DNA of 64,000 nt from Winogradskyella eckloniae (GTDB lineage: Bacteria > Bacteroidota > Bacteroidia > Flavobacteriales > Flavobacteriaceae), in the NCBI RefSeq assembly GCF_013249045.1, contig NZ_JABRWP010000009.1:62001-126000 (forward strand), read 5' to 3'. The notes below the pieces were generated by a model. The model made no database searches. It was not told where the DNA came from and worked only from the letters and a program-made list of their open reading frames with translations. Positions within the stretch are counted from its first letter, which is position 1. Each line of letters opens with the position of its first letter. The translations under genes were made by a program, and so were the position numbers. Positions 35,943-46,027 of this stretch are shown in pieces.

Positions 35943-36971
35943 TTATTGCGCTGTGATTTTTACTTCAAAGAGTTTATCCCAGTTTTTTCCTGTAACAAAT
36001 ATAGTTTTACGCTCAGGATGATATGCAATACCGTTTAATACATCTAAATCAGGATGTTGTTTTACCAAAGACTTTAATGGTTTAAAGTTAATAACACCTT
36101 CAACACCACCTGTTTTTGGGTTGATTATAGCAACGCCATTTCTTTGATATATATTAGCAAATATTTTACCATCTATCCACTCTAGTTCATTAATTCTTGG
36201 AATTTTTCCTTTTTCGGTGTACACTTCTAAGTGTCCGTTTTCCGTTAGATTTTCAGGATCTAAAAAATAGATCTTTTCGGTACCATCAGATTTGTATAAT
36301 GTTTCGCCATCATTACAAATGCCCCAACCTTCTTTGCTTGAGCCGTAATTGAATGTATTTAGTTTTTCAAAACTCTCTACGTCATACACAAACCCTCTTT
36401 TAGCTTGCCATGTTAATTGATATATTTTGTTGTTTAAAATGGTTAAACCTTCTCCAAAATATTGATCTTCTAAATTGATGTTTTTGATAACCTCTCCTGT
36501 TTCAAAATTGATTTTTCTAAGTTTAGATTTTGTTTTTTGCCCTGTACTTTCATAGAGTTCACCATTATAAAACTCAAGCCCTTGGGTGTAAGACGTGATA
36601 TCGTGAGGATAGGTGTTTACAATCTCATAGGTGTAAATTGTAGGAATTACATTATTATAGATAACCACAGATTTAGTAATGGTTTCTAATTGGTCTCCAA
36701 GTTTTATTTTTGCAGTAATTGTTTTTTGCCCTAATGTTATATGTTTTAAAACAGAATTAGTTTCAATAGGTTTTCCATTTAGTTCATAAGCAATACTAGA
36801 AATTTCTAAATTCTCAGGATTTTCAATAGATAACTTTAAAGAATCTCCATACATTAATGATTTTTCATTCGTTTTTATAGTTAAACGCGATGTTTTAGTC
36901 GAATTGTTTTCGCCACAGCTAAATAAAAATAGAGTTAATGTAAAGAAAATGAAATGTTTAGATGCTAACAT
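35943..36971 (-). CDS. Glutamine cyclotransferase-type lipoprotein (342 aa)
   Basis: The ATG at 36969-36971 gives a lipoprotein signal (MLASKHFIFFTLTLFLFSC); an upstream in-frame start would be TTG. After a short Ig-like segment (to about residue 115), the rest forms a five-bladed beta-propeller of the plant-type glutaminyl-peptide cyclotransferase family. Landmarks are YPHDITSYTQGLEFYNGELYESTGQ, GEGLTILNNKIYQLTWQ, GWGICNDGETLYKSDGT, INELEWIDGKIFANIYQ and LDVLNGIAYHP. These enzymes convert N-terminal Gln to pyroglutamate. The lipoprotein location suggests exported substrates, and Bacteroidota T9SS cargo often carries N-terminal pyroglutamate. Confidence 0.88.
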   Translation of the reverse strand: MLASKHFIFFTLTLFLFSCGENNSTKTSRLTIKTNEKSLMYGDSLKLSIENPENLEISSIAYELNGKPIETNSVLKHITLGQKTITAKIKLGDQLETITKSVVIYNNVIPTIYTYEIVNTYPHDITSYTQGLEFYNGELYESTGQKTKSKLRKINFETGEVIKNINLEDQYFGEGLTILNNKIYQLTWQAKRGFVYDVESFEKLNTFNYGSSKEGWGICNDGETLYKSDGTEKIYFLDPENLTENGHLEVYTEKGKIPRINELEWIDGKIFANIYQRNGVAIINPKTGGVEGVINFKPLKSLVKQHPDLDVLNGIAYHPERKTIFVTGKNWDKLFEVKITAQ

Positions 36972-37035
36972 AAGTGCTGTTTTATTTTTTAGCAAGTTAT
37001 TAAATTAAATTCAGTTTAAAAATCTACATAAATCG

Positions 37036-37065
37036 TTGTGTAAATATGAAAAGGTTGTATCTTTG
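37036..37065 (+). promoter_or_regulatory. Promoter of the SRP RNA gene (TTG-N19-TATCTTTG)
   Basis: TTG at 37036-37038 and TATCTTTG at 37058-37065 are 19 bp apart, the consensus Bacteroidota arrangement. The RNA 5' end (GGCAAG, 37071) follows 5 bases later. It is the clearest promoter in the window. Confidence 0.85.
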
Positions 37066-37070
37066 CAGCC

Positions 37071-37170
37071 GGCAAGTCCTACACAACCAGCTCCTGTTGA
37101 ATCCTCCAGGGCGGGAACGCAGCAAAGGTAAACGGTTGTAGCGGTGTGATGTAGGTAGCTTGCCTTTTTT
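37071..37170 (+). ncRNA. ffs: Signal recognition particle RNA, small bacterial type
   Basis: This RNA of about 95-100 nt starts GGCAAGTCC and closes with CTTGCC at 37159-37164, followed by seven T, so the terminal stem also acts as terminator. The conserved SRP54-binding tip is present as CCAGGGCGGGAACGCAGC (about 37107-37124) followed by AAAGGTAA, the form I know from Bacteroidota SRP RNAs. The transcript joins Ffh to target nascent membrane proteins. It is flanked by the cyclotransferase gene (divergent) and the dehydrogenase gene. Confidence 0.93.
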
Positions 37171-37226
37171 TGTACCCAAAAGTCTCCTATAAATTTGTAC
37201 TTTCGTTTAAATAATTTCTAAACTAT

Positions 37227-38030
37227 ATGTCTAAAGTTGTTTTAATCACAGGAGGTTCTTCAGGAATTGGTAAATCGGTTGGTGAGTTTCTTCATGCCAA
37301 AGGGTTTAAAGTGTATGGCACCAGTAGAAATCCAGAAAATTATCCTAATAGTAAATTTCCTATTGTTGCTTTAGATGTTACGCAACCCGAAACGATTTCT
37401 AAATGTGTTTTTAATGTACTCGCGGAAACTTCTAAAATTGATGTGTTAATTAATAATGCAGGAGCAGGTATCACAGGACCAATTGAAGAAATTCCAGACC
37501 AAGAAATAAAACGGAATTTTGAAACCAACTTCTTTGGTCCCATAAATGTAATTAAGGCCGTTTTACCATCTATGCGAGAGCATAATTCGGGTTTAGTGAT
37601 TAATGTTACCTCAATTGCTGGTTATATGGGATTACCTTATAGAGGTGTTTACAGCGCAAGTAAAGGCGCATTAGAATTAATAACCGAAGCCTTTAGAATG
37701 GAATTAAAAGGGTTTAATATTAGCATGACCAACGTTGCACCTGGCGATTTTGCCACGAATATAGCAGCAGGTCGCTACCATGCACCAGTCTTAGAAAATT
37801 CGCCTTATAAAGCGACTTACGGGAAAACTTTAAGTATGATGGATGCGCATGTAGATAGTGGTAGTGATCCTAAACAAATGGCAGAAGCCATTTATAAGAT
37901 AATAGAAACTAAGAATCCTAAAATACATTACAAGGTTGGTGTGTTTATGCAGAAATTTTCAATTGTTTTAAAACGAATTCTACCAGATACTGTTTATGAA
38001 AAAATGCTCATGAACCATTATAAATTATAG
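37227..38030 (+). CDS. Short-chain dehydrogenase/reductase (267 aa)
   Basis: A classical SDR. The cofactor motif TGGSSGIG lies at residues 8-15, INNAGAG near 83-89, the catalytic Ser in NVTSIAGYMG and the YSASK Tyr/Lys pair near residue 152. The arginine/serine in TSRNPENYP after the second strand suggests NADP(H) preference. It is cytosolic with no signal peptide. The substrate is not identifiable. The start ATG at 37227 lies 56 bp after the SRP RNA terminator, so it has its own promoter; a weak TACTTTCG at 37198-37205 resembles a -7 box. Confidence 0.9.
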   Translation: MSKVVLITGGSSGIGKSVGEFLHAKGFKVYGTSRNPENYPNSKFPIVALDVTQPETISKCVFNVLAETSKIDVLINNAGAGITGPIEEIPDQEIKRNFETNFFGPINVIKAVLPSMREHNSGLVINVTSIAGYMGLPYRGVYSASKGALELITEAFRMELKGFNISMTNVAPGDFATNIAAGRYHAPVLENSPYKATYGKTLSMMDAHVDSGSDPKQMAEAIYKIIETKNPKIHYKVGVFMQKFSIVLKRILPDTVYEKMLMNHYKL

Positions 38031-38073
38031 AAAATGGTATGTTTTTTGTGATTTAGTTTTTAAATAAGCTATT

Positions 38074-38460
38074 ATGAAATCAAATTACTTTCTACCGTTT
38101 TTATTCTGTTTTTTATGTTTAGGTTGTGAAGACACCTTAAGTTGTATCATTCCTAGAGAACCCGAACTTCCTAATAAATCATTTCCTGTTACTGCAGTAG
38201 ATAGTTATTTCTACACATCACTTAAGGCAGAAATAAACAATGAACCACGAGATGATGATTACGATTATTATTTTGATGTTAAAGGTTTACCATTAGGAAT
38301 GGAGTACGTAGTAGATTATAGAACCGTAAAATTACAAGGCATACCAGAAGTCGCTGGTACGTATAGAATCACGGTGGATTTATATGTGGATGTTTTAGAG
38401 ATTTCACAGATGAGTCCGAAATACTATGCAGTTATAGCACCACAAAAAGTTATTTGTTGA
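38074..38460 (+). CDS. Small lipoprotein with Ig-like domain (128 aa)
   Basis: The signal MKSNYFLPFLFCFLCLGC is a lipoprotein signal with lipobox Cys at residue 18. The mature part has a KAEINNEPRDDDYDYYFDVKGLPLGMEYVVDYRTVKLQGIPEVAGTYRITVDLYVD pattern, as in putative Ig (He_PIG/cadherin-like) domains: GLPxGM, then a strand, then GTP/GIPxxAGTY. It lies 43 bp after the dehydrogenase gene. Only the fold can be suggested, not a function. Confidence 0.75.
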   Translation: MKSNYFLPFLFCFLCLGCEDTLSCIIPREPELPNKSFPVTAVDSYFYTSLKAEINNEPRDDDYDYYFDVKGLPLGMEYVVDYRTVKLQGIPEVAGTYRITVDLYVDVLEISQMSPKYYAVIAPQKVIC

Positions 38461-38588
38461 TTGTGGAATCTCAGTAATGTATTCTTGATATTTTCTTTTT
38501 GATATAATCTGAAAATCATTTCTGTAAATTAGCCATTAAGTTGTAAATTCGCAGCAACTTATTAAATAATAATTTTAAACAACATAAC

Positions 38589-39242
38589 ATGAAATTTTTT
38601 ATCGATACGGCAAACCTAGAGCAAATTAAAGAAGCTCAAGATATGGGTATTTTAGATGGTGTTACAACAAACCCATCATTAATGGCAAAGGAAGGTATTA
38701 CAGGTACCAACAATATTTTAAAGCATTACGTTGATATTTGTAATATTGTAGAAGGAGATGTATCTGCAGAGGTTATTTCTACAGATTTTGAAGGTATGGT
38801 AAGAGAAGGGGAAGCGTTAGCAGAACTACATGATCAGATTGTTATTAAATTACCAATGATTAAAGATGGTGTAAAGGCATGTAAATATTTTTCAGATAGA
38901 GGAATTAAAACCAACGTTACTTTAGTGTTTTCTCCAGGACAAGCCTTATTAGCTGCCAAAGCTGGTGCAACGTATGTGTCACCTTTTATTGGTCGTTTAG
39001 ATGATATTTCTACAGATGGATTAAATTTAATCGCAGAGATTCGTCATATCTACGATAACTATGCTTTTGATACTCAAATTTTAGCGGCATCTGTGCGTCA
39101 CACCATGCATGTTATTGATTGTGCAAAATTAGGAGCCGATGTTATGACAGGACCTTTAAGTTCAATTTCAGGATTGTTAAAGCATCCTTTAACTGATGCA
39201 GGTCTAGCAAAATTCTTAGAAGATTATAAGAAAGGGAATTAA
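38589..39242 (+). CDS. fsa: Fructose-6-phosphate aldolase / short-type transaldolase
   Basis: The 217-residue product is the short TalC/FSA form. Landmarks are [30 protein letters not shown], the Schiff-base lysine in IVIKLPM (Lys87), [32 protein letters not shown] and [12 protein letters not shown]. Short members act either as transaldolases in the pentose-phosphate pathway or as fructose-6-phosphate aldolases, and sequence alone does not separate these reliably. Its transcript ends at a strong terminator at 39276-39305 that overlaps the convergent gene. Confidence 0.9.
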   Translation: MKFFIDTANLEQIKEAQDMGILDGVTTNPSLMAKEGITGTNNILKHYVDICNIVEGDVSAEVISTDFEGMVREGEALAELHDQIVIKLPMIKDGVKACKYFSDRGIKTNVTLVFSPGQALLAAKAGATYVSPFIGRLDDISTDGLNLIAEIRHIYDNYAFDTQILAASVRHTMHVIDCAKLGADVMTGPLSSISGLLKHPLTDAGLAKFLEDYKKGN

Positions 39243-39267
39243 TTAAATTAACCTTAAGCTTAAAGGT

Positions 39268-40737
39268 TTAGAGAGCATCTTGTGTTGTAGCAAGATGTTT
39301 TTTTTGTAAAATCGTGTTTAGCGTTTCATTAATTTCTGAACTAAAGATATTAACTTTTGGATGGAGAATGATGCCGTTTTTATCCACAATTATTGATTTA
39401 TTAAGATAATTAATTGCGAGCGTTTTTCGAGCTACTTTAGAATTCTTAAACTTAAATTCATTTTGAGTTGAAAAGTTATAATTATCAATAATTTTTTTCC
39501 AGGACTGGTCGTCATTATCATTAACGTTAATAGAAATGAAATCCATATCTGGATAATTAGATTTTAATTTATCCACCATATAATGACTATTCCTATACTG
39601 TGACTTAGAGTTAGAAGACCAAAAATAAATGATGGACGGCTTCTTTATAACTGAATTAATAAAATAAGGTTTATTGTCATAGCCAACCAATTCTATATTT
39701 GGAAAAGGATTGCCTTGTCTTAATTGCCTTAAAGAAGCTACAAGTTCTTTCATAAAAGCTTTATCCTTGTTATTACTACTTTTTTCTAAATAATAGTTGA
39801 GAAAATCATTGGCCTCTTTTTCAGTATGATTGTTAGTAATATATTCTCTAGCTTTATATTTTAATAAATTATTTTTAATGGTTGTATCGGATATAATACT
39901 ATCAATTAAATCGAGTTTTGATTTATTATAATCCATGGCATGTCTGTTAAACGTGCTATGATAAGGATTGTTTTGGTAATACTTTTTAATGGCTAAATTA
40001 TCTATATTAGAAAATAGAAATCTATTGTAAGCAAAAAAGTGACTTAAGTAATGGGCATTATAATCGATATGATCTCTGTGATTAAAAAAATTCTCAGGTA
40101 AATCTTTAATATGGATCATTTTATTGTTTCCAAAATACGCAAATGGGTAAATTTCTTTATCTGCGTAGGTATTATAATTAATATTGGCTTCTACAATGGA
40201 TTTAAAAAATTCAGATTCTTCATTTTGAAGTAAAAACTCATGAAATTCCTTTAATTGATTACGTCTTCTGTTTTCAACAAACTCAAAGAATTCTTCAGGT
40301 TCCATTTTAGAATAGGTAACCAATTGCTTAGCTTCTTTTTCATTAGATAAGTAGGTCTTAATAAGATAATTATTCTTTTTTGCACCTTTACCAGTAAAGA
40401 CTAAGGATTCGTCAAAATCGTACGTGTTGAGTCTAATCATTACGCTATCGTTAGGCTCTAACAATAACATTTGGTATTCGCCGCCATGCGTAATAGAATG
40501 CAGACCAGGTTGTAAGTTTTCTATTTTATGTAAAAACCTGTTATTATCATCTAAGGTAATGGAATCTACAATTTTCCCCTTTGTATTAAAGAGAACAATA
40601 GTTTTGTTTTTTGGATTTATGATTTCGCCTCCTATATATGCTTGCTCACTAGTATTTCCGCCTTTGAAATGGCATCCAAAAGTAACAGAAAGCAAAGTTA
40701 TAGCAAATGCAAGGTTTCTAGTCAGCATACAATTCAT
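39268..40737 (-). CDS. Thioredoxin-fold (TlpA-like) lipoprotein lacking the CxxC motif (489 aa)
   Basis: The signal MNCMLTRNLAFAITLLSVTFGC ends in a lipobox. A DUF4369-like N-terminal region (about 30-115) and a long helical middle (about 130-335) precede a C-terminal TlpA/AhpC-like thioredoxin domain (about 342-480): GNPFPNIELVGYDNKPYFINS, then KPSIIYFWSSNSKSQYRN where the CxxC should be. The cis-Pro region is also altered. Without cysteines it cannot act as a thiol oxidoreductase. An alternative start at the fourth codon is possible. The last 12 codons overlap the terminator of fsa. Confidence 0.85.
   Translation of the reverse strand: MNCMLTRNLAFAITLLSVTFGCHFKGGNTSEQAYIGGEIINPKNKTIVLFNTKGKIVDSITLDDNNRFLHKIENLQPGLHSITHGGEYQMLLLEPNDSVMIRLNTYDFDESLVFTGKGAKKNNYLIKTYLSNEKEAKQLVTYSKMEPEEFFEFVENRRRNQLKEFHEFLLQNEESEFFKSIVEANINYNTYADKEIYPFAYFGNNKMIHIKDLPENFFNHRDHIDYNAHYLSHFFAYNRFLFSNIDNLAIKKYYQNNPYHSTFNRHAMDYNKSKLDLIDSIISDTTIKNNLLKYKAREYITNNHTEKEANDFLNYYLEKSSNNKDKAFMKELVASLRQLRQGNPFPNIELVGYDNKPYFINSVIKKPSIIYFWSSNSKSQYRNSHYMVDKLKSNYPDMDFISINVNDNDDQSWKKIIDNYNFSTQNEFKFKNSKVARKTLAINYLNKSIIVDKNGIILHPKVNIFSSEINETLNTILQKKHLATTQDAL
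39276..39305 (+). terminator. Terminator of fsa
   Basis: CATCTTG (39276-39282) pairs with CAAGATG (39291-39297) around an 8-base loop, followed by eight T. It is embedded in the 3' coding end of the convergent thioredoxin-fold gene. Confidence 0.85.
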
Positions 40738-41062
40738 ATAATATTTAGTCTAACAAAAATATAGGTTGCGTTCATTAACTCTTGTTAATACCGCGTTAAA
40801 ACTTATAATCCATTAAGGTTTGATGATTTAATCAATTGAAAATGAGGCGCTTGAATCTATGTGTCTTAGTTCTAAAACTAATAGTCTTAGCACTTTATAA
40901 TGTCATTGATGTGAAATCCCAACATTAGGATACCTATTGCTTCGATTTAATTTAAAATTCCTTGTCTTGTAAATTGGCAGTATTTGGGTTTAATTTTCTA
41001 CTTTTGCAGCTTCAAAAAACACCCGATTAATTTCTTGGGTTAACAGAATAAATATATAAGCT
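40738..41062. other. Divergent intergenic region (325 bp) between the thioredoxin-fold lipoprotein and the ABC-F gene
   Basis: It holds a promoter for the ABC-F gene near 40974-41006 and a small palindrome TTAGTT-CTAA-AACTAA at 40866-40881. I see no small gene. Confidence 0.5.
40974..41006 (+). promoter_or_regulatory. Candidate promoter of the ABC-F gene (TTG-N22-TACTTTTG)
   Basis: TACTTTTG at 40999-41006 fits the TAnnTTTG box, and a TTG at 40974-40976 is 22 bp upstream, within the accepted spacing. The leader to the ATG is 56 bases. Confidence 0.55.
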
Positions 41063-42688
41063 ATGTTATCAGTTTCTAATCTTTCGGTTCAATTCGGAAA
41101 ACGTGTACTTTTTGACGAAGTAAGTACGACATTTAATAATGGTAATTGTTACGGAATAATTGGTGCAAATGGTGCCGGAAAATCTACATTTTTAAAAATT
41201 ATAGCAGGTAAGTTAGATCCTACATCTGGAAGTGTGCATTTAGAACCAGGTAAACGTATGTCTGTTCTTGAGCAGAACCATAATAAGCATGATGAAGATA
41301 CCGTTTTAGAAACCGTCCTAAAGGGTAACATTCCTTTGTATACCTTAAAAACTCAAATTGATGCGCTTTACGCTGATTACACAGACGAAAACGCGGAAAA
41401 AATTGGAGAATTACAAGTGCAGTTTGAAGAAATGAACGGTTGGAATGCAGATAGCGATGCCGCTGCCATGTTATCTAATTTAGGTATTAAAGAAGACTAC
41501 CATTATACTTTAATGAAAGATTTAGATGGTAAGCAAAAAGTACGTGTTTTATTAGCGCAGGCCTTATTTGGTAATCCAGATCTATTAATTATGGATGAGC
41601 CAACCAATGATTTAGATTACGAAACTATTTCTTGGTTAGAAAATTTCTTGGCAAATTATGATAACTGTGTCATCGTCGTATCTCACGATAGACACTTTTT
41701 AGATGCTGTTTGTACTCATATTTCTGATATCGATTTCGGAAAAATTAATCACTTTTCTGGAAACTATACCTTCTGGTACGAGTCGTCTCAATTAGCAGCT
41801 AGACAACATGCTCAACAAAACAAAAAAGCTGAAGAAAAGAAAAAAGAATTAGAAGATTTTATTAGAAGATTCTCTGCAAACGTTGCTAAATCTAAGCAAG
41901 CAACAAGTAGAAAGAAAATGATTGATAAATTAAATATTTCTGAAATTAAACGCTCTAGTCGTCGTTATCCAGCTATTATTTTTGAACGCGATCGTGAGGC
42001 TGGAGACCAAATATTAAATGTAGAAGGCCTTTCGGCAAGTCTAGAAGGTGATATTTTGTTTAAGAACATTGATATTAATTTAAATAAAGGTGATAAAGTC
42101 GTTGTCTACTCTAAGGACTCTAGAGCAACGAGTGCATTTTATCAAATTTTAAACGGTAACGAAAAAGCAGATGCAGGTAAATTTGCTTGGGGTGTTACAA
42201 CGACGCAATCTTATTTACCATTAGACAACAGTGAGTTTTTTAACAATAAATTGACTTTAGTAGATTGGTTACGTCAATGGGCACAAACGGAAGAAGAACG
42301 CGAAGAAGTAAACATTAGAGGGTTTTTAGGAAAGATGATTTTTAGTGGTGAGGAAGCGCTTAAAACCTCAGATGTATTATCTGGAGGCGAAAAAGTTCGT
42401 TGTATGCTTAGCCGAATGATGATGATGAGAGCGAATGTATTAATGTTAGACGAACCTACAAATCACTTAGATTTAGAAAGTATTACAGCGTTTAATAATT
42501 CATTAAAAAACTTTAAAGGCACCTTGCTTTTAACAACACACGATCACGAGTTTGCACAAACCGTTGGTAATAGAATTATAGAATTAACACCCAATGGTGT
42601 TATTGATCGTTACATGACCTTTGATGAGTACATGAATGATAAAAAGATAAAAGAACAACGCGATAAAATGTATGCGATTAACGCATAA
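41063..42688 (+). CDS. ABC-F family ATPase with asymmetric nucleotide sites (541 aa)
   Basis: Two nucleotide-binding domains are joined by a charged linker and there is no membrane domain, the plan of ABC-F translation factors (nearest in size to E. coli YbiT). NBD1 has Walker A GANGAGKS at 34-41 and Walker B LLIMDEPTNDLD, but its signature reads LDGKQKVRV instead of LSGGE. NBD2 has VVVYSKDSRATSAF (about 345-358) in place of Walker A, but a good LSGGEKVRC and LMLDEPTNHLD. Because each site is made of one Walker A and the opposite signature, one site is complete and the other is dead. It probably acts on the ribosome. Confidence 0.93.
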   Translation: MLSVSNLSVQFGKRVLFDEVSTTFNNGNCYGIIGANGAGKSTFLKIIAGKLDPTSGSVHLEPGKRMSVLEQNHNKHDEDTVLETVLKGNIPLYTLKTQIDALYADYTDENAEKIGELQVQFEEMNGWNADSDAAAMLSNLGIKEDYHYTLMKDLDGKQKVRVLLAQALFGNPDLLIMDEPTNDLDYETISWLENFLANYDNCVIVVSHDRHFLDAVCTHISDIDFGKINHFSGNYTFWYESSQLAARQHAQQNKKAEEKKKELEDFIRRFSANVAKSKQATSRKKMIDKLNISEIKRSSRRYPAIIFERDREAGDQILNVEGLSASLEGDILFKNIDINLNKGDKVVVYSKDSRATSAFYQILNGNEKADAGKFAWGVTTTQSYLPLDNSEFFNNKLTLVDWLRQWAQTEEEREEVNIRGFLGKMIFSGEEALKTSDVLSGGEKVRCMLSRMMMMRANVLMLDEPTNHLDLESITAFNNSLKNFKGTLLLTTHDHEFAQTVGNRIIELTPNGVIDRYMTFDEYMNDKKIKEQRDKMYAINA

Positions 42689-42713
42689 TTAATTTTGCAT
42701 TTGATTATAAATG

Positions 42714-42748
42714 AAAAGCTAGTATTGTATGATACTAGCTTTTTTATT
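42714..42748. terminator. Bidirectional terminator between ABC-F and DUF2007 genes
   Basis: A perfect 12-bp stem, AAAAGCTAGTAT (42714-42725) with ATACTAGCTTTT (42732-42743), is followed by T residues. Confidence 0.9.
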
Positions 42749-42767
42749 TTAATATGTCATTAATTCT

Positions 42768-43010
42768 CTAGGCTGAAGCCTCCATTTCAGCTTCAACACG
42801 TCTTACAACAGCTTGCGCTTTTTCTAGTTCGTCATTGTGAACGAATAGTTCTTGAATACCATTGCTAAGCGAACCTTGTCCACCTAAACGTTGAGATTCA
42901 CCTTCATCTTTAATAATAGGAATAATGCCTACATGTTCTAATTCGTCTTTAACACGTGTTGCTAAAATGAAATTCCCGTAATAAACTTTTGTATATTCTG
43001 TTGTGCTCAT
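42768..43010 (-). CDS. DUF2007 domain protein (80 aa)
   Basis: The small cytosolic protein TKVYYGNFILATRVKDELEHVGI, followed by IIKDEGESQRLGGQGSLSNGIQELFVHNDELEKAQAVVRR, matches the DUF2007 pattern: a ferredoxin-like fold with a strand-helix start and a final helix that begins with a DELEKA motif. Such proteins are described only as putative signal-transducing or PII-like folds. It converges with the ABC-F gene and ends at the shared terminator. Confidence 0.85.
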   Translation of the reverse strand: MSTTEYTKVYYGNFILATRVKDELEHVGIIPIIKDEGESQRLGGQGSLSNGIQELFVHNDELEKAQAVVRRVEAEMEASA

Positions 43011-43162
43011 AACTATTAGGTATTTATTTTAAGAAAAGTTACAAAATTTTTATGATATTATTTCACAAAAATTTCATAATTTTATTGAAAACAACTATTG
43101 GTATTTAAAAAGCAATAGTTTTTGGTTATTGAAATATAAAATATTAAAATATGAGTGTTTAA

Positions 43163-45394
<2,232 letters not shown>

Positions 45395-45414
45395 TTAATA
45401 ACTTAAATTGATAT

Positions 45415-45446
45415 AAAAAGGAATGGACTTAAGGACATTCCTTTTT
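45415..45446 (+). terminator. Terminator after katG
   Basis: AAAAAGGAATG (45415-45425) pairs with CATTCCTTTTT (45436-45446). The ankyrin gene begins 20 bp later, so its expression depends on read-through or a separate start. Confidence 0.85.
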
Positions 45447-45465
45447 ATTTTAAATTATTTCGACA

Positions 45466-45939
45466 ATGAAAAAAGATACAGATGTTTTTTTTGAAGCCAT
45501 ACGCTTAGGAGATAAAGATCGTTTAATTGCTTTAATAGGTATTAACCCAGATTTAGTAAATGAGAAAGATGCACGCGGATTTACGCCTTTAATTTTAGCA
45601 ACTTATTTTAATAATGAAATTGCAACACAAATTCTGTTAGAAAACAATGCAGATATTAATGCCAAAGACGGATCTGGTAATACAGCGTTAATTGGTGTTA
45701 GTTTTAAAGGGAATACGTCTTTAACCACCACATTGTTGGCGAACGGTGCAGATATCAATGCCGTTAACAATGCAGGCACAACAGCGTTAAGTTTTGCGAC
45801 CCAGTATAATAAAATTGATGTTGTTCATTTATTGCTAGAACACAATGCAGATAAATCCATTAAAGATAATGAAGGTAAAACGGCTTTGGATTATGCTGAA
45901 GCGAAAGCGTATACCGATATTATTAAGTTTTTGAATTAA
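45466..45939 (+). CDS. Ankyrin-repeat protein next to katG (157 aa)
   Basis: About four ankyrin repeats fill the protein; the clearest are DARGFTPLILATYFNNEIATQILLENNADIN, GSGNTALIGVSFKGNTSLTTTLLANGADIN and AGTTALSFATQYNKIDVVHLLLEHNADKS. There is no signal peptide. An ankyrin protein beside a catalase is a recurrent bacterial pairing (for example AnkB beside KatB in Pseudomonas, where it supports catalase activity), so a helper role for KatG is reasonable but inferred. It is separated from katG by a terminator, so the pair may be partly uncoupled. Confidence 0.85.
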   Translation: MKKDTDVFFEAIRLGDKDRLIALIGINPDLVNEKDARGFTPLILATYFNNEIATQILLENNADINAKDGSGNTALIGVSFKGNTSLTTTLLANGADINAVNNAGTTALSFATQYNKIDVVHLLLEHNADKSIKDNEGKTALDYAEAKAYTDIIKFLN

Positions 45940-45983
45940 ACAAAGATAACTCTACATTTGCAGTAGAACGATGCTTAAATTTT

Positions 45984-46010
45984 AAAACCTCAGATGATTC
46001 TGAGGTTTTT
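45984..46010. terminator. Bidirectional terminator between ankyrin and flavoprotein genes
   Basis: AAAACCTCAGA (45984-45994) and TCTGAGGTTTT (45999-46009) form an 11-bp stem with a short loop and T-runs on both sides. Confidence 0.88.
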
Positions 46011-46027
46011 GATTTTAAAAAGAATAT

